The notes under the pieces: model-generated
The model's input: only the letters and a program-made list of their open reading frames with translations
Told to the model about the DNA's origin: nothing
The model's database searches: none
Made by a program: the position numbers and the translations under genes
Origin: LC029 sp036676475
GTDB lineage: Bacteria; Bacillota; Bacilli; Aneurinibacillales; RAOX-1
NCBI GenBank assembly: GCA_036676475.1
Contig: JAKFCU010000105.1
Span: forward strand, 1-64,000
DNA length: 64,000 nucleotides
Direction: 5' to 3'
In this document: piece after piece, positions 25,009 through 33,966 of the stretch
Layout of the letters: each line of letters opens with the position of its first letter
Numbering within the stretch: the first letter of the stretch is position 1

Positions 25009-25964
25009 TATACTTTCATTTCTGCATGTTGCAGCTGAGATTTTTCAACTTGAATCGTAGTATGCAATATTTTAAACTGCTCTTCAATTCTGTGTACGGC
25101 TTGTTGCAGAATGTCTTGACTATCTTTATCATCCTTGATTAATAAATGACAGCTTAAAGAATCCAATCCGGACGTAATCGTCCAAATATGAAGATCATGA
25201 ACATCAATTACACCCTCAATCGCTTCAAGCGCTTGCTTCACTTCCTCTTGATTTACAGCGATGGGCGTTCCCTCCATTAAAATGTGTATGGTATGTTTAA
25301 TAACACCCCATGCCCCTTTTAAAATTAATAACGCTACGATCACACTTATAATGGGATCCGCAATGTACCATCCAAAAAAGTACATCACCACCCCCGCAAG
25401 AATTGCCCCTACCGACCCTAAAGCATCTCCAAGTACGTGAAGGTACGCACTCCGAAGATTTACATTATCCTTTACATCGCCTTTTCTCATCAGTGCCCAA
25501 GCGCTCATCAAATTTGCTAACAACCCAACGCTTGCTATGGCCATCATAGAACCACTAGCAACCATCGGAGGTTCTAAGAAGCGTCCATAGGCTTCCCTGA
25601 CAATAAATCCAGCAATAACGAAGAGGGTTACCCCATTAAATAAGGCAGCTAAAATTTCCATGCGATAAAATCCATAGGTTTTATTGGGGGAAGCCGGTCT
25701 TGAAGCAAACCAAATAGCAAACAGACTTAATGCTAAGGAACTTGCATCGCTAAGCATATGTCCAGAATCAGACAGCAGCGCTAGGCTATTCGTAATAAGT
25801 CCTCCAAAAAACTCCAGGAGCATAATTCCGGCGGTAATCATAAAAGCGATGGTTAGCCCTTTTTTATTCCCATCCCTCGCATGGTCATGGCTATGTCCAT
25901 GATGGTGGTGGTGTCCATGACCGTCGCAGTGATCGTGGGAATGCCCATGGTGGTGATGGTGCAT
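25008..25964 (-). CDS. Cation diffusion facilitator (CzcD/ZitB type), 318 aa
   Basis: Zinc/cobalt proton antiporter with six membrane helices. The N-terminus is unusually histidine rich (several HHHHHGHSHDH blocks within the first 28 residues) and probably binds or buffers zinc. Metal site pairs HMLSD (helix 2) and HVLGD (helix 5) are present, with the C-terminal metallochaperone-like domain (IDVHDLHIWTITSGLDSLS). Length is typical. Monocistronic with its own terminator. Confidence 0.94.
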   Translation of the reverse strand: MHHHHHGHSHDHCDGHGHHHHHGHSHDHARDGNKKGLTIAFMITAGIMLLEFFGGLITNSLALLSDSGHMLSDASSLALSLFAIWFASRPASPNKTYGFYRMEILAALFNGVTLFVIAGFIVREAYGRFLEPPMVASGSMMAIASVGLLANLMSAWALMRKGDVKDNVNLRSAYLHVLGDALGSVGAILAGVVMYFFGWYIADPIISVIVALLILKGAWGVIKHTIHILMEGTPIAVNQEEVKQALEAIEGVIDVHDLHIWTITSGLDSLSCHLLIKDDKDSQDILQQAVHRIEEQFKILHTTIQVEKSQLQHAEMKV

Positions 25965-26059
25965 AAATAGAGCCCTCCTTATTCATGTAAGATATGATGA
26001 ATCATTTGAAATTGTGATGACTATACATCATCATAGGAACACTCCCCTCTAGTATATGT

Positions 26060-27559
26060 TTATCCTTTATACCTGAATCCCATTGTTGCTTCCACCGCCA
26101 CTTTCCAACCTCGATAGAGCGATTCCATCTTCTGATCATCCATGCTAGGAGTAAAGGTATGCTCAATTACCTTATTTTCACGAATATCGTCTTTACTCTT
26201 CCAATAGCCAACGGCTAAGCCTGCCAGGTAGGCTGCTCCAAGAGCCGTTGTCTCGTTAACACGAGGCCGTTCGACATTCGTCCCTAAAAGATCGGCTTGG
26301 AATTGCATAAGGAACTGATTGGATACCGCCCCACCATCTACAGCCAACTTTTGCAGCTTCATCCCCGAATCGGCCTCCATGGCTTCCAGCACATCCCTTG
26401 TTTGATAAGCCAGTGATTCCAAGGCGGCCCTTATAAGGTGATCCTGAGTCGTTCCTCGTGTCAATCCGAATATAGCTCCCCTGGCTTCCATATCCCAATA
26501 GGGAGCTCCTAATCCTACAAATGCGGGGACGAAATAGACGCCCTCGGTATCCACTACAGTATGGGCATGACGCTCGGAATCAGCAGCTGTTTGAATGAGC
26601 TTTAATCCATCGCGAAGCCACTGAATAGCAGCCCCCGCCACGAAAATACTGCCTTCCAAAGCATATTCCACTTTGCCCGCTACACCCCAAGCAATCGTGG
26701 TTAGCAGACCATGTTTAGACATCACTGCTTTTTCCCCTGTATTCATCAGCATAAAACAGCCCGTTCCATAAGTATTCTTGGCCATCCCTTCTGCAAAACA
26801 TGCCTGCCCAAATAAAGCCGCTTGTTGGTCACCCGCAATCCCGGAAATTGGAATCGGTGTTTCAAATAATCTTGCAGAAGTATGACCATAAACTTCACTA
26901 GAGGATTTAACCTCTGGCAGCATAGAACTTGGGATGCTTAACATCGCTAACAACTCTTCATCCCACTTCAGGGTATGGATATTAAATAAAAGCGTACGGG
27001 AAGCATTCGAATAGTCAGTTATATGGTGCTTGCCATCCGTTAACTTCCAAATCAGCCAGGTATCTATCGTGCCGAATAAGAGGTCTCCCAGTTCCGCCTT
27101 TTCTCGCGCGCCTTCCACAGAATCTAAGATCCATTTCACTTTGGTACCAGAAAAGTATGCATCGATGAGAAGTCCTGTTCGTTCTCTTATGAGGGAATCG
27201 TAACCGTTATCTTTTAATTGATTGCAAATGTCGATGGTCTGGCGACTCTGCCAAACGATCGCGTTATAAATTGGCATTCCACTGTGTTTATCCCATACTA
27301 CTGTCGTTTCCCGCTGATTGGTGATCCCAATGGCAGCAATTTGATCCGGGCGTACATGGGTTTGTAATAAAACCGTTTTCAACACTTCCCATTGAGTTTC
27401 CCAAATTTCCTCCGGATCATGCTCTACCCAACCCGCTTTCGGATAAATTTGCTTGAATTCCTTCTGGGCAACGCCAATCACCGCTCCCGCACGGTCAAAT
27501 AAAATAGCTCTTGAGCTCGTTGTCCCTTGGTCAAGGGAAAGTATATAGGTTTTCGTCAT
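26060..27559 (-). CDS. glpK: Glycerol kinase, 499 aa
   Basis: FGGY kinase making glycerol-3-phosphate. N-terminal SLDQGTTSSRAILFDR, the glycerol-binding GITNQRETTVVWDK, GISGIAGDQQAALFGQ and the C-terminal ATP site MKLQKLAVDGGAVSNQFLMQ are all present. Length is standard. GGGAGGG lies before the ATG. glpF and glpD are not adjacent, unlike Bacillus subtilis, so the regulon is split here. Confidence 0.97.
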   Translation of the reverse strand: MTKTYILSLDQGTTSSRAILFDRAGAVIGVAQKEFKQIYPKAGWVEHDPEEIWETQWEVLKTVLLQTHVRPDQIAAIGITNQRETTVVWDKHSGMPIYNAIVWQSRQTIDICNQLKDNGYDSLIRERTGLLIDAYFSGTKVKWILDSVEGAREKAELGDLLFGTIDTWLIWKLTDGKHHITDYSNASRTLLFNIHTLKWDEELLAMLSIPSSMLPEVKSSSEVYGHTSARLFETPIPISGIAGDQQAALFGQACFAEGMAKNTYGTGCFMLMNTGEKAVMSKHGLLTTIAWGVAGKVEYALEGSIFVAGAAIQWLRDGLKLIQTAADSERHAHTVVDTEGVYFVPAFVGLGAPYWDMEARGAIFGLTRGTTQDHLIRAALESLAYQTRDVLEAMEADSGMKLQKLAVDGGAVSNQFLMQFQADLLGTNVERPRVNETTALGAAYLAGLAVGYWKSKDDIRENKVIEHTFTPSMDDQKMESLYRGWKVAVEATMGFRYKG

Positions 27560-27623
27560 CTCTGGTCCCTCCCTGTAATAAGGATTTACTTTATTTTAAC
27601 AAATATTAGAATATATCCACATC

Positions 27624-27653
27624 AAAAAAAACCAGATCTCACTCGACCTGGTT
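27624..27653 (-). terminator. Terminator of hutH
   Basis: AACCAGGTCGAG arm pairs with ATCTGGTT (AACCAG/CTGGTT), with eight T residues on the minus strand. 48 nt after the hutH stop. Confidence 0.85.
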
Positions 27654-27700
27654 CCTATTCATTCGAGATGCTATTCAAACATCTCCCAATATCCGATCTA

Positions 27701-29215
27701 TTAAACACTGACAGGAGATTTCTCTAAAACAAACTCCTGCTCTTTCATCCGGTCAGATAGTTTTTCGATATCCTTAGAAAATACGCGATCCTTTTCGATG
27801 ATAGGAACCACAGTTCTAATTGCATCATGCAAATTTTTGGTCCAAGGAGCTAGCTTCTCTTTTCCTCGAATGTCGGCCGCCTGTGCAGCACAAATTGCTT
27901 CGATAGCCAACACTTTACGGCTATTTTGAATAATCATCGCGGTATGTCTAGCAGCGGTAGTTCCCATGCTGACGTGATCCTCTTGATTGGCAGAAGAAGG
28001 GATTGAGTCAACACTGGAAGGATGTGCCAATGTTTTATTCTCGGACACCAAAGATGCTGCAACGTATTGGGTAATCATTAAGCCGGATTGCAATCCCGGA
28101 TCATTACTCAAAAAGGCAGGCAGATCGTTGAGCTGCGGGTTGACAAGTCGTTCAGTCCGTCTTTCCGAAATACTTGCGATTTCCGCTGCTGCTATACCAA
28201 GGAAGTCCATAGCAAAGGCAATCGGCTGACCGTGAAAATTACCGCCGGAGATGATTTTATCGGAGTCCGAGAAGATCAATGGATTATCCGTAGCCGAATT
28301 GATTTCAATCAACAGCTTCTCTCTGACATACGTGAGCACTTGGTGAATCGCGCCGTGTACTTGCGGGATACAGCGTAACGAGTAGGCATCTTGAACACGA
28401 AGTTCTCCTTGCTTGGTCGTAAGCTGACTTCCTTCAATATAGGAAAGGATCCGCTCTGCTACTTCCCTTTGCTCTGGATAAGGGCGAACCATATGGGATT
28501 CCGGCATAAATGCATCCACCACTCCTCTTAGCCCTTCAAGAGTTAACGATGCCACCCCATCCGCTAATAGAGCCAGTTGTTCAGCCTCCAGATACGCGAT
28601 CACGCCAATCGCAGTCATAGCCTGGGTGCCATTGATTAAAGCTAGCCCCTCTTTCGCTTGCAGACGGATCGGTTGAAGGCCCGCTTTCCGAAGAGCCTCT
28701 CCGGCATCCATCCGGCTTCCCTTATAAATGACCTCGCCTTCACCGACCAAAGCTAGAGCCAAATGGGATAATGGGGCCAAATCTCCACTCGCACCTAAAG
28801 AACCCTGGCTAGGTACGATGGGATGTATTCTATGATTGATCAAATCAATCAACAGTTGCAACGTAACCCGACGAATCCCAGAGTATCCTTTAGCCAAAGC
28901 ATTGGCTCTTAGAAGCAGCATCACTCTACTTACATCCTCTAACAGAGGATCACCTACAGCACAAGCATGACTTCGGATCAGATTAATCTGCAAATCTTCA
29001 ACGTCCTCACGCGAGATGATCGTGTCGCTGAATTTTCCAAAGCCTGTAGTTACTCCGTAAACGACTTTTCCTTGCGATACATTGGTTTCAACAACTTCTC
29101 TGGTTTTTTCAATCTTCTTCCAAGTTACTTCACTTATTTCCACAGATTCATGATCATTTATAACCAGCTTGATTTGCTCTAATGTCAAATGATTTCCATC
29201 TAATTGAATCGCCAT
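27701..29215 (-). CDS. hutH: Histidine ammonia-lyase, 504 aa
   Basis: First step of histidine degradation, giving urocanate and ammonia. The MIO prosthetic group precursor Ala-Ser-Gly is in GSLGASGDLAPLSHLAL (about residue 143). GGNFHGQP and VSMGTTAARH are also conserved. Length is typical. It is preceded by hutP and a HutP-type antitermination element and followed by a terminator; the rest of the pathway (hutU, hutI, hutG) is upstream on the same strand. Confidence 0.97.
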   Translation of the reverse strand: MAIQLDGNHLTLEQIKLVINDHESVEISEVTWKKIEKTREVVETNVSQGKVVYGVTTGFGKFSDTIISREDVEDLQINLIRSHACAVGDPLLEDVSRVMLLLRANALAKGYSGIRRVTLQLLIDLINHRIHPIVPSQGSLGASGDLAPLSHLALALVGEGEVIYKGSRMDAGEALRKAGLQPIRLQAKEGLALINGTQAMTAIGVIAYLEAEQLALLADGVASLTLEGLRGVVDAFMPESHMVRPYPEQREVAERILSYIEGSQLTTKQGELRVQDAYSLRCIPQVHGAIHQVLTYVREKLLIEINSATDNPLIFSDSDKIISGGNFHGQPIAFAMDFLGIAAAEIASISERRTERLVNPQLNDLPAFLSNDPGLQSGLMITQYVAASLVSENKTLAHPSSVDSIPSSANQEDHVSMGTTAARHTAMIIQNSRKVLAIEAICAAQAADIRGKEKLAPWTKNLHDAIRTVVPIIEKDRVFSKDIEKLSDRMKEQEFVLEKSPVSV

Positions 29216-29253
29216 CGTTATCTTTTCTCCTTAGCTGAATGAATAATATAGAT

Positions 29254-29289
29254 TAAGAAAGCTAATGCGAATAATACTTTCCGATAAGA
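29254..29289 (+). repeat. 51-nt repeat, deleted copy between the hutP-hutH attenuator and hutH
   Basis: Reads taagaaagct then aatgcgaataatactttccgataag; about 15 nt of the central hairpin are missing. It sits right after the attenuator terminator in the hutH leader. Confidence 0.75.
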
Positions 29290-29293
29290 ACAC

Positions 29294-29375
29294 AAAAAGG
29301 AGGCTACACCAAGAAAACCTGTCTTGGTATAGCCCCCTGATCAACTAAATCACTATAGGCTAACTAAACTTGTTA
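29294..29375 (-). promoter_or_regulatory. HutP-dependent attenuator between hutP and hutH
   Basis: On the minus strand a series of NAG triplets (tttag, ttag, cctatag, tgatttag, ttgatcag, 29335-29367) leads into a strong terminator (GGGGGCTATACCAAG pairing with CTTGGTGTAGCCTCC, 29299-29338) with a T-run. HutP bound to histidine and Mg binds such NAG repeats and prevents termination, as in Bacillus subtilis, where the element is also between hutP and hutH. Confidence 0.85.
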
Positions 29376-29400
29376 TATGTATAAATATATTTGAAAGACG

Positions 29401-29880
29401 TTAAATATGGTTATATCCAAACCCCAATACATCATGTTCAAACCCTTTTTGCGGGGCTCCAATCGTACCGTATATACATACGCTCAGCCATTCTCCGGCT
29501 TGACCAGAGATATCAACCTTTCCTCTCGCTATACAAAAGGTTAATCCGACTGTTCGCAGAATCTCTCCAAATTGAATTGTCCCTCTGCCCACACCTTGTA
29601 GAGCTTCTATAATGGCATGATAAAGCGAATGAACCTCGCGGTATGACTGGGCATCAATGATTTTATTCGATTTACCGCTCGTTTCAATGGCAGCCACCAC
29701 TTTGGTAAGATCCATTGCGCCGACTCTCCCTATTGTATAACGATACTCTCTGCTTTTCATTTCTTCTTCAATTACTTTGCACATTTCAACATCATTTTGT
29801 AACAGTACCATTAGTGAAGTTAATCTTCCCAAGGAGTACTTAGCTTGATCCGCGAATCTCAGATCTTTATGATTGCCCAT
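29401..29880 (-). CDS. hutP: HutP, hut operon RNA-binding antiterminator, 159 aa
   Basis: Histidine-dependent RNA-binding protein. Conserved segments match HutP: VAAIETSGKSNKI, YREVHSLYHAIIEAL, RTVGLTFCIARGK and YGTIGAPQKGFEHD with the terminal GYNHI. Start placed at MGNHKDLRF (29880) where GGGAG precedes the ATG; the frame extends to 29919 but without a ribosome binding site. It is slightly longer than the 148-aa Bacillus protein. A second NAG-triplet/terminator element is in its own leader, suggesting autocontrol. Confidence 0.95.
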   Translation of the reverse strand: MGNHKDLRFADQAKYSLGRLTSLMVLLQNDVEMCKVIEEEMKSREYRYTIGRVGAMDLTKVVAAIETSGKSNKIIDAQSYREVHSLYHAIIEALQGVGRGTIQFGEILRTVGLTFCIARGKVDISGQAGEWLSVCIYGTIGAPQKGFEHDVLGFGYNHI

Positions 29881-29983
29881 TGAACTCCCTTCCCTTACTA
29901 AATTTCCCTCAATAAACAAAACTCATCACGCACTTTGCCTAACATCCGGCATTCCGTCCAAATTCTTCCTTATTTAAAAAAAC

Positions 29984-30091
29984 AAAAAACTTCGCACCTA
30001 AAGAAATCTATCATTTCTTTTGTGCCAAGCTCTATTCTAAATGACTAATAACTAAATGGAGCACTCTACTAATATCTATATTTATATAGTA
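29984..30091 (-). promoter_or_regulatory. HutP-type attenuator in the hutP leader
   Basis: After the promoter the minus strand shows TAG triplets spaced by 4-5 nt (attagtag ... ttTAGttatTAGtcatt ... TAGaaTAG, about 30031-30073), followed by a long hairpin (CTTGGCAC with GTGCGAAG and AAAGAAAT with ATTTCTTT, 29990-30030) and six T residues. This is the same architecture as the hutP-hutH element, so hutP probably controls its own transcription. Confidence 0.75.
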
Positions 30092-30113
30092 CCACAGAAG
30101 CCAAGTCTGTCAA
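30086..30113 (-). promoter_or_regulatory. Promoter of hutP
   Basis: Minus-strand -35 TTGACA (30108-30113), 16-nt spacer, -10 TACTAT (30086-30091). It makes hutP-hutH a transcription unit separate from hutU-hutI-hutG. Confidence 0.6.
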
Positions 30114-30146
30114 TATTTATAATGCCACTTGCTTTTATACCCAGCC

Positions 30147-31622
30147 TTAATTTCTCCATGCACGAGGGGAACAGCCTGTATACTCTTTAAACAACCGACT
30201 AAAATAGTTGGGATCATCATACCCTACCGCAAAGGCGACTTCCCGAACCGTCATAGATGCTGTAGACAGTAAATACTTAGCCTGCTTGATCCGTACATCT
30301 GTCACATATTGGCGAAAAGTCTGGGATCTTTTCGCTGATAGTATGTGGCTGAAATAACTCGCACTTCGCTGAACATAGTTAGCCACTTCCTCTAGACTCA
30401 AATCAGAGCGGTGGAAGTTTTCATCAATGTAGCGAAGCGCTCTCTCGATAAAATCACCATGTGCATTTTCTTTTTGATTGTTGGCCTGTTGAATAATATC
30501 AAAAATAAACAGTAGCACTTCTTGAACAATTCGAAATAGCACGGGCACATGTAAAATCGTTTGAAAAATCTCCTGGTAGCGAATTTCTACCTGATGGATC
30601 TTTTCAAGATGATAGGTCTGCATGAAACGGCGCAAATGTGCAAGAATACTTGTTAATCGAATACGCAATAATTCAGGTTCAGGAAATCCTTCCGGAAATT
30701 CGGTAAACTGTTCATATAGCCAACGTTTTATCGCTTCTCTGTCTCCTTCTTCAAGCATCGCCATCCAAACTCGCTGTTCAGCTGGGGTTAAAAAAGGATC
30801 AATGTCTAGAAAAACAGGTATATCCTGAATGTGCACAATTTGTTGATGTCCTTTAAAGAATATCGTTTTCAGGGCCTGTAATGCTCTTTCATAGCAAGTA
30901 TGGATCGTAATCGAAGAGTACCCGGTCGAAGAAAGAGCAATAAATAATTTACTTCCATTTCTCCCTAAAGCTTCCCTTACAATCCGTTGGGCTTCCTGAT
31001 ATAGCATTTCGTTTGTATAGGAAGGCAAAAGACAAACCATATGTTCACGTAATGGCAAAATATGCGCTTGCTGTATGAAGGAATAATTCTCCAACCACTC
31101 CGTAAGCTCTCTAATCTCTTTTTTATCTTCCGGCTGCACAACCATCATGCCGATAACATCAGATGTTATACCTTCCGTATCAAAGAATAAAGAAGCATAC
31201 AGACTTTGCAAAGATTCCTTCTCTATCCCTTCCCCCATTGTCGTTATTTCCTTTTTTCGTTTACTGCGAACTACCATGGTGAGGATCTTTCTGATTCGAT
31301 CCGGCGATAACGGTTTGATAAGGAGTCCTGATGCTTGCAGTTGTAAAGCTTGCCATGCTCTCTCGAAAACAGCTTCCGTTGTTATGGCAACAATAGCACC
31401 TGCATATTTTTCAATCGCACGCACAAAAACATCCCAACTAGCAGGAGGAATCATTTCAAGCTCTACAACAAGTATATCTGGCTTGTATTCCCCCAATTCT
31501 TTCATAAGTGATACCATATCTGCCGTTTGGCGGATTTCAGCAAATCTTATGGAATAAGAAGTGATCAACCATTCAATCCCATTCCGTTCCATTGAATCTC
31601 TATCAGCAATTAGCAGGCGCAT
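30147..31622 (-). CDS. AraC-type response regulator with atypical receiver, 491 aa
   Basis: YesN-like architecture: N-terminal receiver (about 1-120), a long middle region, and a C-terminal double HTH of AraC type (about 385-491, LSLEEVANYVQRSASYFSHIL and VAFAVGYDDPNYFSRLFKEYTG). In the receiver the expected phospho-aspartate (usually LLD) is in ILVVELEM, so glutamate takes its place, while the ADRDS pair, the conserved threonine (AITTE) and lysine (LLIKPL) remain. Start set by AAGGA before MRLLIADRDS. No histidine kinase is nearby. It is the fourth gene of the hutU-hutI-hutG unit, 16 nt after hutG, so control of histidine catabolism is likely. Confidence 0.85.
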   Translation of the reverse strand: MRLLIADRDSMERNGIEWLITSYSIRFAEIRQTADMVSLMKELGEYKPDILVVELEMIPPASWDVFVRAIEKYAGAIVAITTEAVFERAWQALQLQASGLLIKPLSPDRIRKILTMVVRSKRKKEITTMGEGIEKESLQSLYASLFFDTEGITSDVIGMMVVQPEDKKEIRELTEWLENYSFIQQAHILPLREHMVCLLPSYTNEMLYQEAQRIVREALGRNGSKLFIALSSTGYSSITIHTCYERALQALKTIFFKGHQQIVHIQDIPVFLDIDPFLTPAEQRVWMAMLEEGDREAIKRWLYEQFTEFPEGFPEPELLRIRLTSILAHLRRFMQTYHLEKIHQVEIRYQEIFQTILHVPVLFRIVQEVLLFIFDIIQQANNQKENAHGDFIERALRYIDENFHRSDLSLEEVANYVQRSASYFSHILSAKRSQTFRQYVTDVRIKQAKYLLSTASMTVREVAFAVGYDDPNYFSRLFKEYTGCSPRAWRN

Positions 31623-31638
31623 AGAACCGTCCTTTCCC

Positions 31639-32628
31639 CTATTCTTTTCGTTGGGCAAATCCCGTTAAAAACGTAAGCATAACATGAACTCCCGATTTAA
31701 CGGTTGTTTGCGCTACATCGCGATAGGGATCCAGGCAAACGATATCCATCGCCTTAACAAGAGGATGACTCCCTGCAAGATAGACCGCTTCAAATAATTC
31801 ATCAGTCCTCATTCCGCCCGGTGTTGCTGCTGGAACTCCCGGCGCATAGGCAATATCGAGCACATCCATATCGACCGTAAGATAAATCACATCTACTTTG
31901 GCAGACAAATGTTCTAAAACAGATTGAATCGTAGAAGTGATGCCCTGTTCTCTTACCTTACGCAGGGTTATATAATTCACGCCCACTTGATCCGCGTATT
32001 CCTTCAATGACTTCGCATTATAAAATCCATGCAATCCTACATTATAAACATCTTCACCCTGGATGGTGCCACTTTCAATCAAGTTGCGGATTGGCGTCCC
32101 ATTGCTTGGGCCGTTATCCTCCAGACTCCGCAAATCAAAATGAGTGTCTAGCTGCAGGATTCCAATTCGTTGTTCCGGATGCGCAATTTTCCACCCCTTA
32201 ACAAGCATCGCCGTAATCGAATGGTCTCCTCCTAACATAATGGGCAACACATTTGAGTGATGATTCCGCATCGAAACCATCGCTTCGATAATCCATTTAT
32301 GGGAAAGTGAGATATCCGTTACATGCTGGCGCACATCGCCAAGATCCAATACGTGCAACGGTGTTAAATCGGCATCATATTCAAGATGATACGGGTTGAA
32401 CGATTTCCATGCCTGGCGCATCGCCTCTGGGGTCTCGCTTGCCGCAGAGGCACTGATCGAAGAACGGGATAAGGGAATCCCGAGGATGGTTACATCCACT
32501 GAACTGAAATCCACTTTTTGTTCCTCACCGGAAAGCGTGCGAATCCATTCATTCACCTTAGGCTCGCTTCCTTGCGCCGGGGACCAGCGAAAAGAAGGCG
32601 GTTTAAGCTGAGGATACGGGTAACTCAT
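31639..32628 (-). CDS. hutG: Formimidoylglutamase (HutG, arginase family), 329 aa
   Basis: Ureohydrolase fold with manganese-binding motifs GGDHSITAM, LDTHFDLR (DxHxD) and YLTVDMDVLD. Within a hut operon this is the formimidoylglutamase (glutamate plus formamide) rather than arginase or agmatinase. Start overlaps the hutI stop by 4 nt (ATGA), indicating translational coupling. Confidence 0.9.
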   Translation of the reverse strand: MSYPYPQLKPPSFRWSPAQGSEPKVNEWIRTLSGEEQKVDFSSVDVTILGIPLSRSSISASAASETPEAMRQAWKSFNPYHLEYDADLTPLHVLDLGDVRQHVTDISLSHKWIIEAMVSMRNHHSNVLPIMLGGDHSITAMLVKGWKIAHPEQRIGILQLDTHFDLRSLEDNGPSNGTPIRNLIESGTIQGEDVYNVGLHGFYNAKSLKEYADQVGVNYITLRKVREQGITSTIQSVLEHLSAKVDVIYLTVDMDVLDIAYAPGVPAATPGGMRTDELFEAVYLAGSHPLVKAMDIVCLDPYRDVAQTTVKSGVHVMLTFLTGFAQRKE

Positions 32629-33905
32629 GCTTGGATTCTTCCCTTCTCTACCACAATTTGTCCTGCTTTAATTACAGTGTCGACAAGATTTACTGCATAG
32701 TTGTACTGCATATACGAATAATTCGGCGCATCAAACACCACTAAATCAGCCGCTTTTCCTTTTTCCAGACTGCCTGCACGATCCGCTTGCTTAATCGCAT
32801 GTGCAGCATTAATAGTAGTTGCTACCAACACCTCGGCAGGCGTCATGCCCATCGTAAGACATCCTAGGTTCATGATGAAAGGCAAAGACTCACTAGGGGA
32901 AGATCCTGGGTTACGATCCGTGGACAGTGCTACAGCCACGCCAGCATCAATCATTTTGCGCCCATTTGCTGCCTCAGCCTTTAGGAAAAAGGCAGTGCCT
33001 GGGAGCAAGACGGCAACCACGCCTTTTTCCGCCATTTGCCGTATTCCCTCATCAGATGCCCGCAATAGATGATCGGCGGATACCGCACCTAGTTTTGCAG
33101 CCAATTCCGCTCCCTGATACGGTTCAATTTCATCGGCATGAATTTTCGGAAGCAATCCGTACTCCATTCCCGCGCGTAAAATCCTCTCAGATTGTTCAGG
33201 TGTAAACACACCGTGTTCACAGAATACATCATTAAACTGGGCAAGACCGCTTTTCGCTACTTCCGGAATCATTTCATTCACCACAATATCGACAAAACGA
33301 TCCGGGTCATGTTTATATTCGGCAGGCACGGCATGTGCACCCATAAAAGTAGAAACAATATCGATCGGATGATCTTTATTTAATCGCTTGGCTACCCGCA
33401 GCTGTTTCATTTCATGCTCCAGCGTCAACCCATATCCGCTTTTCGCTTCTAACGTAGTCACTCCGTACTGTAAAAAACGATCAAGGCGCTTATACGCCAA
33501 CTCATACAATTCCTCTTCACTAGCTGCTTGAGTAGCCCGCATCGAATTATGAATACCACCGCCTGCATTCATAATCTCCATATAGGTCTTACCTGCTAAG
33601 CGCATTTCAAACTCATTTTCCCGGCTTCCAGCAAACACCAAATGTGTGTGTGCATCAATCAATCCAGGTGTTACTACTTTTCCTGTGGCATCGATAATAC
33701 AGGCTTCCTGAAGGCGATCCCGGTAAACAGCAGTCACTTTTTCATCCGTGTCCACCATTTGGATGGAACCATCTTCAATCCAGACGGCTCCATTTTTAAT
33801 GATGTGTAAATCACTCATAGCTTTTCCTGTTACCGGTTGCTTAGACGTTCCTTGAAGCGTTATGAGTTGGGCTGCGTGACGAAGCAGAACCGGTTTTTGC
33901 TTCAT
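32625..33905 (-). CDS. hutI: Imidazolonepropionase, 426 aa
   Basis: Third step of histidine degradation. Metal motif DAHTHLVFAGSRENE, active-site FCEHGVFTPEQSE and the substrate-handling YGVTTLEAKSGYGLT are present. Length standard. AGGAGG lies 6 nt before the ATG. The 61-nt gap to hutU holds only a faint trace of the dispersed repeat (tagaaagcta ... ttgcgtatgg), too degraded to call. Confidence 0.96.
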   Translation of the reverse strand: MKQKPVLLRHAAQLITLQGTSKQPVTGKAMSDLHIIKNGAVWIEDGSIQMVDTDEKVTAVYRDRLQEACIIDATGKVVTPGLIDAHTHLVFAGSRENEFEMRLAGKTYMEIMNAGGGIHNSMRATQAASEEELYELAYKRLDRFLQYGVTTLEAKSGYGLTLEHEMKQLRVAKRLNKDHPIDIVSTFMGAHAVPAEYKHDPDRFVDIVVNEMIPEVAKSGLAQFNDVFCEHGVFTPEQSERILRAGMEYGLLPKIHADEIEPYQGAELAAKLGAVSADHLLRASDEGIRQMAEKGVVAVLLPGTAFFLKAEAANGRKMIDAGVAVALSTDRNPGSSPSESLPFIMNLGCLTMGMTPAEVLVATTINAAHAIKQADRAGSLEKGKAADLVVFDAPNYSYMQYNYAVNLVDTVIKAGQIVVEKGRIQA

Positions 33906-33966
33906 AATGTCCTCCTAGAAAGCTATTTATTATTATTTTATTGCGTATGGTACCCTTTAATGGGTG

